Both the position numbers and the translations under genes were made by a program. 64,000 bases of DNA from Musicola paradisiaca NCPPB 2511. Its GTDB lineage: Bacteria; Pseudomonadota; Gammaproteobacteria; Enterobacterales; Enterobacteriaceae. Every line of letters begins with the position of its first letter. Position 1 is the stretch's first letter. The stretch is taken from positions 1,228,532-1,292,531 of the forward strand of contig NZ_CM001857.1 of the NCBI RefSeq assembly GCF_000400505.1. Direction: 5' to 3'. Below, piece after piece: positions 10,148 to 21,320 of this stretch. The notes under the pieces are model-generated. The model was not told where the DNA came from. It was given only the letters and a program-made list of their open reading frames with translations, and did not search any database.

Positions 10148-12730
10148 TTAACCCACAACCAGGTTAAGCAGTTTGCCCGGAACGAAGATCACTTTGCGCA
10201 CGGTGACGCCGTCCAGATATTTGGCAACCAGCGGTTCCTGCGCCGCACGGTCGCGCACCTGTTGTTCGGTAGCATCCGCCGCCACGGTAATTTTGCCGCG
10301 GACTTTACCGTTAACCTGCACGACCACCAGACGCGAGTCTTCGACCATCGCCTGTTCGTCCGCCACCGGCCAGGGCGCGCGATCGATGTCGCCTTCTCCC
10401 TGCAATTCATGCCACAGTGTGAAGCTGACGTGCGGCGTGAAGGGGTAAAGCATACGAACGACAGCCAGCAGGGTTTCCTGCGTCAGAGCGCGATCCTGTT
10501 CGGCGCCCTGTGGCGCTTTGGCCAGTTTGTTCATCAACTCCATGATGGCGGCGATAGCGGTGTTGAACGTCTGGCGACGCCCGATATCGTCAGTCACTTT
10601 GGCGATGGTTTTGTGCAGATCGCGGCGCAACGCCTTCTGATCGTCAGTCAGTTCAGCGATATTCAGCGGCTGGGTCGAACCCTTGGCGGTATGATCGTAA
10701 ACCTGCTTCCAGACACGCTTCAGGAAACGGTTGGCGCCTTCGACGCCGGATTCTTGCCATTCCAGCGTCATTTCCGCCGGAGAAGCAAACATCATGAACA
10801 GACGAACGGTATCCGCGCCGTATTTTTCCACCATGACTTGTGGGTCGATACCGTTGTTTTTCGATTTCGACATTTTGCTCATGCCGGCATAAACCAGCTC
10901 ACGGCCTTCCTGATCAAACGCCTTGACGATACGGCCCTTGTCGTCCCGTTCCACGGTAACGTCGACCGGCGATACCCAAATACGTTCGCCGTTGTCTCCC
11001 GTATAGAAGAAAGCATCCGCTAGAACCATTCCCTGACAGAGCAGGCGTTTAGCCGGTTCATTGGAGTTGACCAGACCTGCATCGCGCATCAGCTTGTGGA
11101 AAAAGCGGAAGTACATCAGGTGCATAATCGCGTGTTCGATACCGCCTACATACTGATCGACCGGCAACCAGTAATTGGCGGCGGCGGGATCCAGCATGCC
11201 CTGATCGTACTGTGGGCAGGTGTAGCGGGCGTAGTACCAGGACGACTCCATAAACGTATCGAAGGTATCGGTTTCGCGCAGCGCCGGTTGGCCGTTCACG
11301 GTGGTTTTCGCCCATTGCGGATCGGCTTTGATTGGGCTGGTGATGCCATCCATCGTCACGTCTTCCGGCAGAATGACCGGCAGTTGGTCTTCCGGCGTCG
11401 GCATAACGGTGCCGTCTTCCAGCGTTACCATCGGGATCGGCGCGCCCCAATAACGTTGACGGGATACGCCCCAGTCGCGCAGGCGGTAGTTCACTTTACG
11501 CGCACCAACCCCGAGTGATACCAGCTTATCGGCAATCGCGTTGAAGCCTGCTGCGTGATCCAACCCACTGAATTCGCCGGAGTTGAACAGTTGCCCTTTC
11601 TCCGTCATGGCCTGAGCGGAAAGATCCGGCTCACTGCCATCGGCGTTCAGAATGACCGGTTTGATCGGCAAATTGTATTTAGTGGCGAATTCCCAGTCGC
11701 GTTGGTCGTGGCCTGGAACAGCCATTACGGCACCGGTGCCGTAATCCATCAGGACGAAGTTGGCTGCCCATACCGGGAGTTTTTCACCTGTCAGTGGATG
11801 CACCACAAACAGGCCCGTCGCGATGCCTTTTTTCTCCATGGTGGCCATGTCAGCTTCGGCAACCTTGGTGTTACGGCACTCATCGACAAACGCACTCAAT
11901 GCGGGATTATTGGCGGCAGCGCCCAATGCCAGCGGATGCGCAGCGGCGACGGCAACATAGGTGGCGCCGATAAAGGTATCCGGACGAGTGGTATACACAG
12001 TCAACGTGTCGGTGCTGTCTGTAACATCAAACGTGATTTCTACGCCTTCAGAACGCCCAATCCAGTTGCGCTGCATGGTCTTAACTTGTTCCGGCCAGCT
12101 TTCCAGCGTATCCAGATCGTTAAGCAGTTCTTCCGCATAAGCGGTAATTTTAACGAACCACTGCGGAATCTCTTTGCGCTCGACCTTGGTGTCGCAACGC
12201 CAACAGCAGCCGTCGATAACCTGTTCGTTGGCTAGCACGGTCTGATCGTTCGGGCACCAGTTCACCGCCGAGGTTTTTTTGTAGACCAGACCTTTTTCAT
12301 ACAGCTTGGTAAAGAACCACTGTTCCCAGCGATAGTATTCCGGGCGACAGGTGGTGACTTCGCGATCCCAGTCATAGCCGAAACCCAGCACTTTCAACTG
12401 GTTTTTCATGTATTCGATGTTGGCATAGGTCCAGGGAGCCGGCGCCGTATTGTTTTTCACCGCAGCGCCTTCGGCCGGTAGGCCGAAAGCATCCCAGCCG
12501 ATGGGTTGAAGTACGTTTTTGCCCAACATGCGCTGATAGCGGGAGATCACGTCGCCGATGGTGTAGTTGCGGACGTGTCCCATGTGAAGGCGGCCAGAAG
12601 GATAAGGCAGCATGGAAAGGCAATAGTATTTTTCCTTGCCGGGTTCTTCGGTCACTTTAAAAGTTTGTTTTTCTTGCCAGTGAAGCTGGACGTGCGCTTC
12701 GATATCTTCTGGACGGTATTGCTCTTGCAT
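10148..12730 (-). CDS. leuS: Leucine-tRNA ligase LeuS
   Basis: Charges tRNA-Leu with leucine and hydrolyses mischarged norvaline or isoleucine in a CP1 editing domain. The 860-residue class I synthetase shows HMGH (49-52) in the Rossmann fold, the editing-domain segment [17 protein letters not shown] near 247-263, and the KMSKS signature ([14 protein letters not shown]) near residue 620, followed by the helical anticodon-binding region. Length equals that of E. coli LeuS. It heads a probable leuS-lptE-holA-nadD transcript. One substrate tRNA, leuW, is encoded in this window at 25393-25477. Confidence 0.98.
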   Translation of the reverse strand: MQEQYRPEDIEAHVQLHWQEKQTFKVTEEPGKEKYYCLSMLPYPSGRLHMGHVRNYTIGDVISRYQRMLGKNVLQPIGWDAFGLPAEGAAVKNNTAPAPWTYANIEYMKNQLKVLGFGYDWDREVTTCRPEYYRWEQWFFTKLYEKGLVYKKTSAVNWCPNDQTVLANEQVIDGCCWRCDTKVERKEIPQWFVKITAYAEELLNDLDTLESWPEQVKTMQRNWIGRSEGVEITFDVTDSTDTLTVYTTRPDTFIGATYVAVAAAHPLALGAAANNPALSAFVDECRNTKVAEADMATMEKKGIATGLFVVHPLTGEKLPVWAANFVLMDYGTGAVMAVPGHDQRDWEFATKYNLPIKPVILNADGSEPDLSAQAMTEKGQLFNSGEFSGLDHAAGFNAIADKLVSLGVGARKVNYRLRDWGVSRQRYWGAPIPMVTLEDGTVMPTPEDQLPVILPEDVTMDGITSPIKADPQWAKTTVNGQPALRETDTFDTFMESSWYYARYTCPQYDQGMLDPAAANYWLPVDQYVGGIEHAIMHLMYFRFFHKLMRDAGLVNSNEPAKRLLCQGMVLADAFFYTGDNGERIWVSPVDVTVERDDKGRIVKAFDQEGRELVYAGMSKMSKSKNNGIDPQVMVEKYGADTVRLFMMFASPAEMTLEWQESGVEGANRFLKRVWKQVYDHTAKGSTQPLNIAELTDDQKALRRDLHKTIAKVTDDIGRRQTFNTAIAAIMELMNKLAKAPQGAEQDRALTQETLLAVVRMLYPFTPHVSFTLWHELQGEGDIDRAPWPVADEQAMVEDSRLVVVQVNGKVRGKITVAADATEQQVRDRAAQEPLVAKYLDGVTVRKVIFVPGKLLNLVVG

Positions 12731-13037
12731 GGCAGCCAGTGATCCTATAGTGAAAAATAGCTACGCCAGTAGCATGTTCTGTTGCATATCAAAAGATCCG
12801 CATAGCATAGCTGATAAGCGACTGGCTCAACAACCGATTGCGGTGCTCTGCCGTCGATTTCTGCCCGAATGTCCGGGGTTGCCGATGGATTCCCGGATTG
12901 GGAGGCGTATCGCGGCGATGGTGGAAAAATCGTCTAAAATAAAAAACATAGCGTCCGGCGATAGTCCCAGGATCCGCTGGTCAGATCCGTTCGGCGTAGG
13001 TGCCGACAATGCTGCGGTGAGCCGCTGAGGAGCCCTT
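12731..13037. promoter_or_regulatory. Divergent leuS/ybeL intergenic region
   Basis: Holds the promoters of two divergent genes. On the minus strand TTGAGC followed 17 bases later by TGCTAT is a weak candidate for the leuS promoter. On the plus strand a TAAAAT-type element occurs around 12936-12944 without a convincing -35. A GAGGAG Shine-Dalgarno precedes ybeL. I see no ORF, tRNA or clear riboswitch or T-box. Confidence 0.4.
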
Positions 13038-13520
13038 ATGAGCAAAGTCGCACGTTATTATCAGGAACTGATGTCGACCGTTACCGAGTGGTTGCGTCGT
13101 GGCGAACACGATATGGATACGCTGGTGCGCAATGCCCGTCAGACATTGCATGAGAGCAACGCGCTGACGCAAAAGGAAATCGAACAGGTGATGCAGGCGG
13201 TGCAACGGGATTTGGAGGAGTTCGCCCGCAGCTATGAGGAGAATCGCGAGGAGTTTTCCGGCAGTGTGTTCATGCGTGTGATTCGTGAAAGTCTGTGGCA
13301 GGAGCTGGCGGATATTACGGATAAGACCCAGCTTGAGTGGCGCGAAATGTTCAAGGATGTCACTCACCACGGCGTATACCATAGTGGGGAAGTTGTGGGG
13401 TTGGGCAATCTGGTGTGCGAACAGTGCCACCATCATTTGACGTTCTATACGCCGGAGATTTTGCCGCGTTGTCCGAAATGCGGTCATGATCAGTTCCAGC
13501 GTAAGCCATTTGGGCCCTGA
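13038..13520 (+). CDS. ybeL: Zinc ribbon-containing DUF1451 protein YbeL
   Basis: Function unknown. The 160-residue cytoplasmic protein has a helical, charged N-terminal two-thirds and a C-terminal zinc ribbon with cysteine pairs C127/C130 and C145/C148 (CEQC and CPKC). It matches E. coli YbeL in length, start (M-x-KVA-x-YY) and position between leuS and the glt operon. A GAGGAG Shine-Dalgarno seven bases before the ATG fixes the start. Zinc binding is inferred from the cysteines. Confidence 0.92.
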   Translation: MSKVARYYQELMSTVTEWLRRGEHDMDTLVRNARQTLHESNALTQKEIEQVMQAVQRDLEEFARSYEENREEFSGSVFMRVIRESLWQELADITDKTQLEWREMFKDVTHHGVYHSGEVVGLGNLVCEQCHHHLTFYTPEILPRCPKCGHDQFQRKPFGP

Positions 13521-13618
13521 TGCTGCCGTCCATTTAAATGTTGGGGGGGAGCGATACCAGGAGAGCGCGTCGGTTAGCGTCCCACGCTCTGTGTTGCTCA
13601 TTGATATTCAAATGTTGA

Positions 13619-13650
13619 CTGGCGGACTATGCCGCCAGGTTTGTTTGTTT
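13619..13650 (+). terminator. Terminator after ybeL
   Basis: CTGGCGG (13619-13625) pairs with CCGCCAG (13632-13638) around a six-base loop and is followed by GTTTGTTTGTTT. It lies between the convergent ybeL and gltL genes. The T tract is interrupted but dense. Confidence 0.7.
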
Positions 13651-13668
13651 CGCCACGATGGGCGGATA

Positions 13669-14394
13669 TCAGTGCAGGATCTTGGCGAGAAAATCCTTAG
13701 CGCGATCGGACTGAGGATTGCTGAAGAACTCTTCTTTGCGGGTGTCTTCAATGATTTTCCCTTCATCCATAAAGATGACGCGGTGTGCTACCTTGCGGGC
13801 AAATCCCATTTCGTGGGTGACGACCATCATGGTCATCCCCTCCTGCGCCAGCTCGACCATCACGTCCAGCACTTCGTTGATCATTTCCGGGTCGAGCGCG
13901 GAGGTTGGTTCGTCGAATAACATCGCAACCGGATCCATACAGAGTGCACGGGCAATCGCTACACGCTGTTGCTGGCCACCGGACAACTGGCCGGGGAATT
14001 TGTTGGCGTGGGCTGATAATCCAACGCGAGCAAGCAGTTTAAGCCCTTTTTCCCGTGCCGCGTCTTTTTCACGTTTCAACACCTTGACCTGTGCCAGCGT
14101 CAGGTTATCGACGATGGAGAGGTGGGGAAACAGCTCGAAATGCTGGAACACCATACCGACTCTGGATCGTAATTGGGCCAGATTGGTGCGTTTGTCGTTG
14201 ACAAGGATGCCGTTGACCTCGATTTCTCCCTGCTGAATAGGTTCCAGGCCGTTCACGGTTTTGATCAACGTCGATTTTCCAGAGCCCGACGGTCCGCAGA
14301 CTACCACGACTTCACCTTTCTGCACTTCGGTGGAGCAGTTAGTCAGTACCTGAAATTGACCATACCATTTAGAAACGTTTCTCAGGAAAATCAT
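13669..14394 (-). CDS. gltL: Glutamate/aspartate ABC transporter ATP-binding protein GltL
   Basis: ATPase that powers high-affinity glutamate and aspartate import through the GltJK channel. The 241-residue protein has Walker [10 protein letters not shown] (34-42), signature LSGGQQQR, Walker [12 protein letters not shown] and a switch histidine in VVTHEMGFA. The ATG used (14394-14392) shares one base with the gltK stop (TGATG), indicating coupling; a TTG one codon earlier is the alternative. Last gene of gltIJKL. Confidence 0.97.
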   Translation of the reverse strand: MIFLRNVSKWYGQFQVLTNCSTEVQKGEVVVVCGPSGSGKSTLIKTVNGLEPIQQGEIEVNGILVNDKRTNLAQLRSRVGMVFQHFELFPHLSIVDNLTLAQVKVLKREKDAAREKGLKLLARVGLSAHANKFPGQLSGGQQQRVAIARALCMDPVAMLFDEPTSALDPEMINEVLDVMVELAQEGMTMMVVTHEMGFARKVAHRVIFMDEGKIIEDTRKEEFFSNPQSDRAKDFLAKILH

Positions 14395-15068
14395 CAAACC
14401 GTCCTTCTTTTTAAATAATTAACCAGCATAGAGGCAGAGATGCTGATAACGAAATAAACCGCACCGGCAAACAGGATCATTTCTACCTGCGTGCCGTCGC
14501 GTTCACCAATCGTCGATGCCGTCCGGAAGAAGTCAGCCAGACTGAGCACATACACCAGCGAAGTATCCTGAAACAGCACAATACCCTGCGTTAATAATAG
14601 CGGGATCATCGCGCGGAATGCTTGAGGCAGGATGACCAGTTGCATCGATTGCCAATGAGTCATGCCCAGCGCGAGCGCGGCGGACGCCTGACCTCGGGAG
14701 ATACTCTGAATGCCGGCGCGGATAATTTCAGAATAATAGGCTGCCTCAAACAGCGAGAAGGCTACCATAGCCGATACCAGGCGGATATCTGTTTTCGGGG
14801 AAAGCCCAAGCACGTTTTGTAAGAAGCTTGGAACGATAAGATAAAACCACAGCAGCACCATCACCAATGGGATAGAACGGAATAAATTGACATAAATCCT
14901 GGCAAACCAACTGACCGGTTTTACCGGTGACAAGCGCATAACGGCCAGTACAGTGCCCCAGACAATCCCAATGACCACGGCGGTCAGCGTGATTTTGAGC
15001 GTGACGCCCATGCCTTGCATCAGATAAGGCAGACTGGGCGGAATGGAACTCCAGTCGAATTGATACAT
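14394..15068 (-). CDS. gltK: Glutamate/aspartate ABC transporter permease GltK
   Basis: One of two inner-membrane permease subunits of the importer. The 224-residue protein has about five membrane helices and the HisM-type permease motif with [15 protein letters not shown] and the coupling-helix region [16 protein letters not shown] that contacts GltL. It is two bases downstream of gltJ and overlaps the gltL start by one base. Length equals E. coli GltK. Confidence 0.97.
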   Translation of the reverse strand: MYQFDWSSIPPSLPYLMQGMGVTLKITLTAVVIGIVWGTVLAVMRLSPVKPVSWFARIYVNLFRSIPLVMVLLWFYLIVPSFLQNVLGLSPKTDIRLVSAMVAFSLFEAAYYSEIIRAGIQSISRGQASAALALGMTHWQSMQLVILPQAFRAMIPLLLTQGIVLFQDTSLVYVLSLADFFRTASTIGERDGTQVEMILFAGAVYFVISISASMLVNYLKRRTV

Positions 15069-15070
15069 GA

Positions 15071-15811
15071 TTATTTACTCCCCAGATTACCCGGCAGGCG
15101 GGTTTTCCGTTCCACTATCTGCATGATCAGCATGATGATGGCGTTGACGCCGATATAGGCCAGCGTGATTGCCGAGAAGGACTCATAGGCGTGTGCAGAA
15201 TAATCCAGTAGCTTGCCTGCCTGTGCCGCCATATCCATCAACCCAATAGTTGATGCGATCGCAGAGTTTTTAACCAGATTGAGCATCTCGGATGTGAGTG
15301 GAGGAATAACGACGCGATATGCATTAGGCAGCAGTACATGACGATAGGTTTGCGGCAGCGTCAGCCCCAGGGCGAGTCCGGCTGCTCTCTGGCCACGCGG
15401 CAGCGACTGGATACCGGCTCGTACCTGTTCGCAGACGCGGGCTGCGGTGAACATACCAAGGCACAGCATGGAAGAAACGAAGAACTGGATATTGGGATCC
15501 AGTTCAGCTTTGAACCACATTCCCAGTTTGGTTGGCAGCAATTCGGGCACCACCAAATACCAACTAAAGAATTGAACAATCAGCGGCACGTTGCGAAACA
15601 GTTCGACGTAACAGGTGCCGATACCGGCGATCAACCGATGCGGCACGGTACGCATGATGCCCAGCAGCGAACCCAGCAGAAATGCGATGATCCAGGCGCA
15701 TATGGAAAGGGCGACAGTGACCTGCAGGCCGGAAATCAGCCATCCCAGGTAGGTCGTGTTTCCGAAAGGGGCGGATTGCAGGAAGATCCCCCAGTTCCAA
15801 TCTATTGACAT
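15071..15811 (-). CDS. gltJ: Glutamate/aspartate ABC transporter permease GltJ
   Basis: Second permease subunit of the glutamate/aspartate importer. The 246-residue protein has about five membrane helices, the polar amino-acid permease signature ([25 protein letters not shown] split across the coupling helix) and starts [18 protein letters not shown] Shine-Dalgarno lies just upstream of its ATG and immediately after the T tract of a strong terminator, so gltJKL must be made from transcripts that read through that terminator. Confidence 0.97.
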   Translation of the reverse strand: MSIDWNWGIFLQSAPFGNTTYLGWLISGLQVTVALSICAWIIAFLLGSLLGIMRTVPHRLIAGIGTCYVELFRNVPLIVQFFSWYLVVPELLPTKLGMWFKAELDPNIQFFVSSMLCLGMFTAARVCEQVRAGIQSLPRGQRAAGLALGLTLPQTYRHVLLPNAYRVVIPPLTSEMLNLVKNSAIASTIGLMDMAAQAGKLLDYSAHAYESFSAITLAYIGVNAIIMLIMQIVERKTRLPGNLGSK

Positions 15812-15974
15812 AACACACTCCGGTAAAAAAAGGGTAGCGTTCGCTACCCTGAAGATTGATGAGTGGCTTATAGGGTCGCAGGGTGGGGAACGACCACCCT
15901 GCGCCTGTCTGTCTTGCCACGAATCAGCAATCAGAAGGCAGAATGACTGCCTTTTATAGTCATTATTAATCCGG
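15812..15974 (-). ncRNA. sroC: SroC-like small RNA interval between gltI and gltJ
   Basis: The gltI-gltJ gap is exactly 163 nt and, read on the minus strand, holds three hairpins: AAGGCAG/CTGCCTT (15935-15953), a ten-pair stem CGCAGGGTGG/CCACCCTGCG (15877-15903), and a terminator. In E. coli and Salmonella the small RNA SroC, a sponge of GcvB, is processed from this same interval. Homology here rests on position, size and the terminal hairpin; I cannot confirm the base-pairing region, so the symbol is provisional. Confidence 0.5.
15825..15850 (-). terminator. Strong Rho-independent terminator upstream of gltJ
   Basis: A perfect nine-pair inverted repeat AGGGTAGCG (15831-15839) / CGCTACCCT (15842-15850) is followed on the minus strand by seven T residues. 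It separates gltI from gltJ and would make gltI mRNA, and any SroC-like RNA, more abundant than gltJKL. Confidence 0.88.
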
Positions 15975-16871
15975 TTACAGCGCCTTATCGTTAGGTGCTT
16001 TGAACAGTGCTTTCATGTCGTCGGACAGTACATAGTTCAGGTTGAGATTTTTAGGAGGAATGGGCTGGGTGAACCAGTGCTCATACCATTTCACCGCTTC
16101 GCCGGAGGTTTGCGCCTGGGCGATGGTGTCGTCCACCAGTTTCTTGAACTCAGGATCGTTCTTGCGCAGCATGCAACCGTAGGCTTCGTGTGACTGCGGT
16201 GTGCCGACAATCACCCATTCATCCGGGTTTTTGGCCTTGGCGCGTTCGCCAGCCAGCAGCGCGTCATCCATCATAAAGGCGACGGCGCGACCGCTTTCCA
16301 GCGTGCGGAATGAATCGCCATGGTCTTTGGCGCTGATGATGCGCAGATTCATTTTCTTCTCTTCATTCATCTTGTTCAGCAAGATTTCCGACGTTGTGCC
16401 GGATGTGACCACTACGGCCTTACCGTTTAGATCGCTGAAATCTTTGATGTCAGAGCCTTTTTTGGTCAACAGACGAGTGCCGATGACGAAGATGGTATTG
16501 GAGAAGGCAGCCTGCTGCTGACGCTCCAGGTTGTTGGTGGTTGAACCACATTCCAGATCAAAGGTACCGTTCTGCAACAGCGGAATCCGGTTCTGCGAGG
16601 TAATGGGGATCAGTTTTACCTGCAGATTGGGGGCGTTGACGGCCTTCTTGACGGCTTCAACAATCTTGTCGGAATAATCCTGTGAATAGCCGACAACCTT
16701 CTGCTGATTATCGTAGTAGGAGAATGGCACGGAAGATTCGCGATGGCCGATAACGATAACGCCGCTATCTTTGACTTTCTGCAACGTGGGGATCGGTTTT
16801 TCTTCTGCATGAACCACAGTGGTTGCTATGCCTGCCAGCAGCAGTGACAGTGCCAGTTGACGCAATTGCAT
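15975..16871 (-). CDS. gltI: Glutamate/aspartate-binding periplasmic protein GltI
   Basis: Periplasmic receptor that captures L-glutamate and L-aspartate for GltJKL. The 298-residue precursor has a signal peptide cleaved after HA (residue 22) and a type II periplasmic-binding fold with GHRESSVPFSYYD near the N-terminus and the conserved RIISAKDHGDSFRTLESGRA region. An AAGGAG Shine-Dalgarno precedes the ATG. Downstream hairpins probably stabilise this cistron relative to the permease genes. Confidence 0.97.
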   Translation of the reverse strand: MQLRQLALSLLLAGIATTVVHAEEKPIPTLQKVKDSGVIVIGHRESSVPFSYYDNQQKVVGYSQDYSDKIVEAVKKAVNAPNLQVKLIPITSQNRIPLLQNGTFDLECGSTTNNLERQQQAAFSNTIFVIGTRLLTKKGSDIKDFSDLNGKAVVVTSGTTSEILLNKMNEEKKMNLRIISAKDHGDSFRTLESGRAVAFMMDDALLAGERAKAKNPDEWVIVGTPQSHEAYGCMLRKNDPEFKKLVDDTIAQAQTSGEAVKWYEHWFTQPIPPKNLNLNYVLSDDMKALFKAPNDKAL

Positions 16872-17251
16872 GTTCTAACTCCTTTGCTGTTCTCGTGATG
16901 CGGCATTGTTCATGGCGCTTTTATCTTACAGAGGCTCGCTCGATGCACCGCTAAAGAGCAAATAAAACGCTGTCATATAAAAAATAGCGGATTGTAAATA
17001 TATTGAAACGGTGATGTTTGCTTTTTGTGAGATGTTCCGCACCAAATGGCAGCAATAAAAGCACAAGGCACAAAATTGGTGCGTCATGCGCTCCGAATTT
17101 GTGCGAGGCCAGTGTGAGCAGCCCCGGAAAAGCGCGATATCAACCGTTTCATAGCGTTGTTTACGATTAGTATTAGCAATTTTTATGCCAAAAATGAAAC
17201 AAGGCATGTATCAACATGCCTTGCGGTCGAGCGGAAGATAGTGAGTACGAT
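16872..17251. promoter_or_regulatory. gltI upstream region
   Basis: An AT-rich 380-nt stretch between gltI and the lnt stop. It should contain the gltI promoter on the minus strand; TTTACA followed 15 bases later by TATGAC (around 16970-17000) is a weak candidate. A 93-codon minus-strand frame (16926-17207) has no coding-like features or Shine-Dalgarno and I do not call it a gene. The lnt terminator lies at the far end. Confidence 0.4.
17185..17222 (-). terminator. Rho-independent terminator after lnt
   Basis: AAGGCATGT (17201-17209) pairs with ACATGCCTT (17214-17222) around a four-base loop and, on the minus strand, is followed by GTTTCATTTTT. It lies 29 bases past the lnt stop. Confidence 0.78.
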
Positions 17252-18787
17252 TTAGCGGCGGCGCAAACGGTATACCACTGCACTGATGCCGAGCAGTAAT
17301 TCCAGGAGCCATCGCGGCAGTGCGCCGAAACGTGCATAAGGCGTCAGCCCGGTAGCGGGCACCACTGTTGTTTCCAACACTGAACGTTCGAACTGCGGCA
17401 GGCTGGCGGCGATATTGCCATCAGGCGTGATCACCGCAGTAATACCGTTGTTGGTACTGCGTAACAGCGGGCGGCCCAATTCCAGCGCCCGCATCCGGGC
17501 CATCTGAAAATGCTGCCATGGCCCGATGGATTTGCCGAACCAGGCATCATTGGACACCGTCAGCAGCATATCGGTATCGTTGCGGAAGTTATCGCGCACC
17601 TGCTGTCCCAAAATGACTTCATAACAGATGGTCGCGGTCAGCCGATAGCCATTAACGACCAGCTGAGGTTGCAGATAATCCCCACGGCTGAACGAGGACA
17701 TCGGCAGATCGAAAAAGGGCGCCAGCGGCCGCAACAATGTTTCCAGCGGAACGAATTCGCCAAAGGGAACCAGATGATGCTTGCTGTAGCGGTTAACCGT
17801 AGGATAACGGTAGGGCTGAGTATCGCCGAGCACAATCACGCTGTTGTAAAAGCGGCTATTGGCGGAATCTGCGGTGCGACGCGCATCGACAATCCCGGTA
17901 ATCAGGCTGCTGTGCCGTTCGCGCAAGGCGTTATCCACCAGGTGGAGATATTCTTGTTCGCGCGTTTCCACGTCCGGTATGGCGGATTCAGGCCAGATGA
18001 TAATCGGTGTTTTCCCCATATAGGGCAGACTGTCGTCAAGATAGATTTTCAGCGTATTCAGGAGTTCGTTGGGATCCCACTTCAATGCTTGTGCGATATT
18101 GCCTTGTACCAGTGCGACCTTCACCGCGCGGTCTGGTTGCAGTTTGAACCATTCCACCGAACGCAGCGGCCACGGCAACAGCAATATGGCGGCGGCGGCC
18201 AGCAATGGTTTCCAGCTGCGTTGCGCGATAGCCAGAACCAACAGGCCACTGATGCCGAATAGCAGCAGATTGATGGTTTCCACGCCGGCTACCGGTGCGA
18301 TACCTTTCAGCGGGCCATCAATCTGGCTGTAGCCGAATTGCAACCAGGGGAAACCGGTCAGTACCCAGCCGCGCAGCCATTCCGTCAACTGCCAGACTAC
18401 CGGCGCGGCGATAACCAGCCGCCAGACGTTTGCTTCAGGCCAGACTTTGCTCAGTGTCGCGGCGAACAGCATTGGATAGAGCGACAAATACAGCGCCAGC
18501 AGAATCACCAGCCCGATATTGACCGGGCCGGGCATACCGCCAAAATCGGCGATGCTGTAGTAGACCCAATGAATACCGGTGCCGAACAGGCCAAATCCCC
18601 AGGTGAATCCCAGCAGTGCTGCCTGGCGCACGTTGCGGCCCAACGTAAGCCCCTGCAATCCGATCAGGGATACGATCGCGGCGGGCCAAAAATCGTAAGG
18701 AGAAAATGCCAGCGTGCCGCAGGCTCCAGATAAAAGCGCCAGCAGGAGGCGAACCCGCTGGCGTTGCAATAATGCAGCTTTCGTCAT
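17252..18787 (-). CDS. lnt: Apolipoprotein N-acyltransferase Lnt
   Basis: Adds the third acyl chain to the N-terminal cysteine of lipoproteins in the inner membrane, needed for Lol sorting to the outer membrane. The 511-residue product has about eight membrane segments and a periplasmic nitrilase domain (about 220-480) with catalytic triad E267 (WPESAIP), K336 ([12 protein letters not shown]) and C388 (CYEVILG). The ATG used gives the E. coli-like length; the longer upstream frame would run into corC. It lies seven bases after corC. Substrates encoded nearby include RlpA and LptE. Confidence 0.97.
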   Translation of the reverse strand: MTKAALLQRQRVRLLLALLSGACGTLAFSPYDFWPAAIVSLIGLQGLTLGRNVRQAALLGFTWGFGLFGTGIHWVYYSIADFGGMPGPVNIGLVILLALYLSLYPMLFAATLSKVWPEANVWRLVIAAPVVWQLTEWLRGWVLTGFPWLQFGYSQIDGPLKGIAPVAGVETINLLLFGISGLLVLAIAQRSWKPLLAAAAILLLPWPLRSVEWFKLQPDRAVKVALVQGNIAQALKWDPNELLNTLKIYLDDSLPYMGKTPIIIWPESAIPDVETREQEYLHLVDNALRERHSSLITGIVDARRTADSANSRFYNSVIVLGDTQPYRYPTVNRYSKHHLVPFGEFVPLETLLRPLAPFFDLPMSSFSRGDYLQPQLVVNGYRLTATICYEVILGQQVRDNFRNDTDMLLTVSNDAWFGKSIGPWQHFQMARMRALELGRPLLRSTNNGITAVITPDGNIAASLPQFERSVLETTVVPATGLTPYARFGALPRWLLELLLGISAVVYRLRRR

Positions 18788-18794
18788 GAATGAC

Positions 18795-19664
18795 TCAGTC
18801 TTCCAGTTGCGGTTGTGAAATATCGTCAGGGATCCTGACGTGAACCTGAATGATACGGCGGCTGTCCGCCATGGCCACTTTGAACAGATAACCACCGATG
18901 TCAATGGTCTCCCCCCGGGCCGGCAGGTGGCCGAACGCCTGCATCACCAGGCCGCCGATAGTATCCACTTCTTCATCGCTAAAATTCGTGCCGAAAATTT
19001 CGTTGAAATCTTCAATCGGCGTCAGAGCGCGGACGGTATAGGTTTGTCGGTTGAGCTGACGGATATCGCGATCATCTTCATCATCGTACTCGTCTTCAAT
19101 CTCGCCCACGATCAGCTCCAGAATATCCTCTATCGTCACCAGACCGGATACGCCGCCAAATTCGTCAATCACTAACGCCATGTGGTAACGCATGGAGCGG
19201 AATTCGTTCAGCATACGATCGACCCGCTTGCTTTCCGGCACCACGACAGCAGGGCGCAACACCTTGTCCATACTGAAGGGCTCGGAATCGCTGCGCATAA
19301 ACGGCAGCAGATCCTTGGCCATCAGGATGCCTTCAATATGATCTTTGTCTTCGCTGATCACCGGAAAACGCGAGTGCGCCGACTCGATGATGACGTCCAG
19401 ACACTCTTCCAGCGTCTGATTATGTTTGAGGGTGATCATTTGCGAGCGGGGGATCATGATGTCGCGCACCCGCTGTTCGGCGATATCCATGACGCCTTCC
19501 AGCATGTCGCGGATTTCCGGATCGAACTGTTCGGAGTCGCGAATCAGGCCGATAAGATCATCACGATCTTTGGGTTCGCTATGAAATAGCTGATTGAGAA
19601 CAAGAGAAAAGAATCCCTTTTTGGGACTGGGGCTATCGCTGTTTGAAGAATGGTCGTCGCTCAT
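18795..19664 (-). CDS. corC: CNNM/CorC-type CBS-domain protein CorC (YbeX)
   Basis: A cytoplasmic protein linked genetically to Mg2+/Co2+ efflux and, through its ybeZYX neighbours, to ribosome metabolism. The 289-residue product has paired CBS domains at about 70-190 (with [10 protein letters not shown] and [16 protein letters not shown] segments) and a C-terminal CorC_HlyC transporter-associated domain at about 205-285. It lacks the membrane DUF21 domain found in CNNM-type relatives, as does E. coli CorC. Order ybeZ-ybeY-corC-lnt is conserved; gap to ybeY is 118 nt. Confidence 0.94.
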   Translation of the reverse strand: MSDDHSSNSDSPSPKKGFFSLVLNQLFHSEPKDRDDLIGLIRDSEQFDPEIRDMLEGVMDIAEQRVRDIMIPRSQMITLKHNQTLEECLDVIIESAHSRFPVISEDKDHIEGILMAKDLLPFMRSDSEPFSMDKVLRPAVVVPESKRVDRMLNEFRSMRYHMALVIDEFGGVSGLVTIEDILELIVGEIEDEYDDEDDRDIRQLNRQTYTVRALTPIEDFNEIFGTNFSDEEVDTIGGLVMQAFGHLPARGETIDIGGYLFKVAMADSRRIIQVHVRIPDDISQPQLED

Positions 19665-19782
19665 GGCGTATCAGTTTTTGTCTCGCTATTGGATAGTGAT
19701 AGCCAGCACGGCGCCGGAACAATGGTTGCGATTCCGGGCCGCCGCTGGCGTATGCCGTCAATGGTGTATCTGACGTTATGTC

Positions 19783-20268
19783 TCAGGGCCGGTCGTCAGC
19801 ATTTTCCTTTTCTGACAGATAGGGATCCGCGTACCCCATGCCCTGCATGATTTCCGTTTCCAGCGCTTCCATCTCTTCGGCTTCGCTGTCTTCGATATGG
19901 TCATACCCTAGCAGATGCAGACAGCCGTGGACAACCATGTGCGCCCAATGCTCCTCAGTGGTCTTTTCCTGCTCGGCCGCTTCCTGCTCTACCACCTGGC
20001 GGCAGATGATCAGGTCGCCCAGCAACGGCAGTTCGACTTCCGGCGGCGCTTCAAAGGGAAACGACAGCACGTTGGTGGGTTTGTCTTTGCCCCGGTAGGT
20101 AAGGTTGAGATGATGGCTCTCTTCTTCATCCACCAGGCGAACGGTGACTTCCGCCACCTCCTGAAACTGCGGTAAAACCGCCTCTAACCACCGCTGGAAT
20201 GTGCTTTCGGCCGGAAGACCGTCCTGGTTCGCACAGGCAATTTGCAAATCAAGGATAACCTGGCTCAT
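19783..20268 (-). CDS. ybeY: Endoribonuclease YbeY
   Basis: Metal-dependent endoribonuclease involved in 16S rRNA 3'-end maturation and 70S ribosome quality control. The 161-residue product shows the defining three-histidine motif [11 protein letters not shown] (114-124) and the upstream TNVLSFPFE segment. Its ATG overlaps the ybeZ stop by four bases, so the pair is translationally coupled. The N-terminal [12 protein letters not shown] matches the family. Confidence 0.97.
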   Translation of the reverse strand: MSQVILDLQIACANQDGLPAESTFQRWLEAVLPQFQEVAEVTVRLVDEEESHHLNLTYRGKDKPTNVLSFPFEAPPEVELPLLGDLIICRQVVEQEAAEQEKTTEEHWAHMVVHGCLHLLGYDHIEDSEAEEMEALETEIMQGMGYADPYLSEKENADDRP

Positions 20269-21320
20269 TTCTGCTCCTGAACAGCAGCCGCCTGTGCGTC
20301 GCGTTTACGTTGTTCCGCCAGTGCATCACGACGCTTCTGGTCGGCGCTCTCCCAAGCTTCATAAGCATTGACGATTCTTGCTACAACCGGATGACGAACC
20401 ACGTCTTCGCTGTGGAAGAAGTTGAAACTGATCTCTTCCACGTCCGATAACACCTCTATGGCGTGGCGCAAACCGGATTTCTGGTTGCGCGGCAGGTCGA
20501 TCTGGGTGACGTCGCCGGTAATGACTGCTTTCGAGTTGAAACCGATGCGGGTCAGGAACATTTTCATCTGCTCGATGGTGGTGTTCTGGCTTTCATCCAG
20601 AATGATGAACGCATCATTGAGCGTGCGTCCACGCATGTAAGCCAGCGGCGCGACTTCAATCACATTGCGTTCGATCAGTTTTTCAACCCGCTCGAATCCC
20701 AGCATTTCGAACAGCGCGTCATAGAGCGGTCGCAGGTAAGGATCGACTTTCTGGCTTAGATCGCCGGGCAGGAAGCCCAGTTTTTCACCGGCTTCTACCG
20801 CCGGGCGGGTGAGCAGAATGCGGCGGATGTCCTGACGTTCAAGCGCATCGACGGCCGCGGCGACCGCCAGATAGGTTTTGCCGGTCCCTGCCGGGCCGAT
20901 GCCGAATGTGATGTCGTGGTCGAGAATATGGGCGATGTACTGCGCCTGATTAGGGGTTCGGGGTTTGATAATGCCGCGTTTGGTCTTGATATTGACGGCT
21001 TTGCCGTATTCGGGAACGCTGTCGGCGGTTTGCTCCAGTACCCGCGATTCCTTGATGGCCAGGTGGATGTGTTCCGGATCGATATCGGGAATGGCGCCGT
21101 GCGCCGGTGCGGTATCAACGTACAGATTTTTCAGGATATCTACCGCAGCCTGAATACAGAGATCTTTTCCTACCAGTTTGAAGTGATTATCGCGCCGGTT
21201 GATTTCGATACCGAGGCGACGTTCCAACTGTTTGATATTGTCGTCAAACGGGCCGCACAGACTGAGCAGACGCTTATTGTCTGCGGGTTCGAGGGCAAGC
21301 TCTTTTATCGTTACGTTCAA
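20265..21320 (-). CDS. ybeZ: PhoH-like NTPase YbeZ
   Basis: Cytoplasmic PhoH-family ATPase that interacts with YbeY and is thought to act as an RNA helicase in rRNA processing. The 351-residue product has an N-terminal KH-like segment (about 1-100), Walker [10 protein letters not shown] (142-150), Walker [10 protein letters not shown] and a basic glutamine-rich C-terminal tail. E. coli ybeZ belongs to the heat-shock regulon; in the 220-nt upstream gap I see only a CTTG-type -35 without a clear sigma-32 -10, so heat-shock control is not supported by sequence here. Confidence 0.95.
   Translation of the reverse strand: MNVTIKELALEPADNKRLLSLCGPFDDNIKQLERRLGIEINRRDNHFKLVGKDLCIQAAVDILKNLYVDTAPAHGAIPDIDPEHIHLAIKESRVLEQTADSVPEYGKAVNIKTKRGIIKPRTPNQAQYIAHILDHDITFGIGPAGTGKTYLAVAAAVDALERQDIRRILLTRPAVEAGEKLGFLPGDLSQKVDPYLRPLYDALFEMLGFERVEKLIERNVIEVAPLAYMRGRTLNDAFIILDESQNTTIEQMKMFLTRIGFNSKAVITGDVTQIDLPRNQKSGLRHAIEVLSDVEEISFNFFHSEDVVRHPVVARIVNAYEAWESADQKRRDALAEQRKRDAQAAAVQEQK

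Noticed and set aside
12731-13037. T-box or leader-peptide attenuator upstream of leuS
   Set aside because: No run of leucine codons or T-box sequence; T-boxes are in any case rare in this group.
16926-17207. 93-codon minus-strand ORF between gltI and lnt
   Set aside because: No recognisable family or ribosome-binding site, and it runs across the terminator-like and AT-rich sequence.
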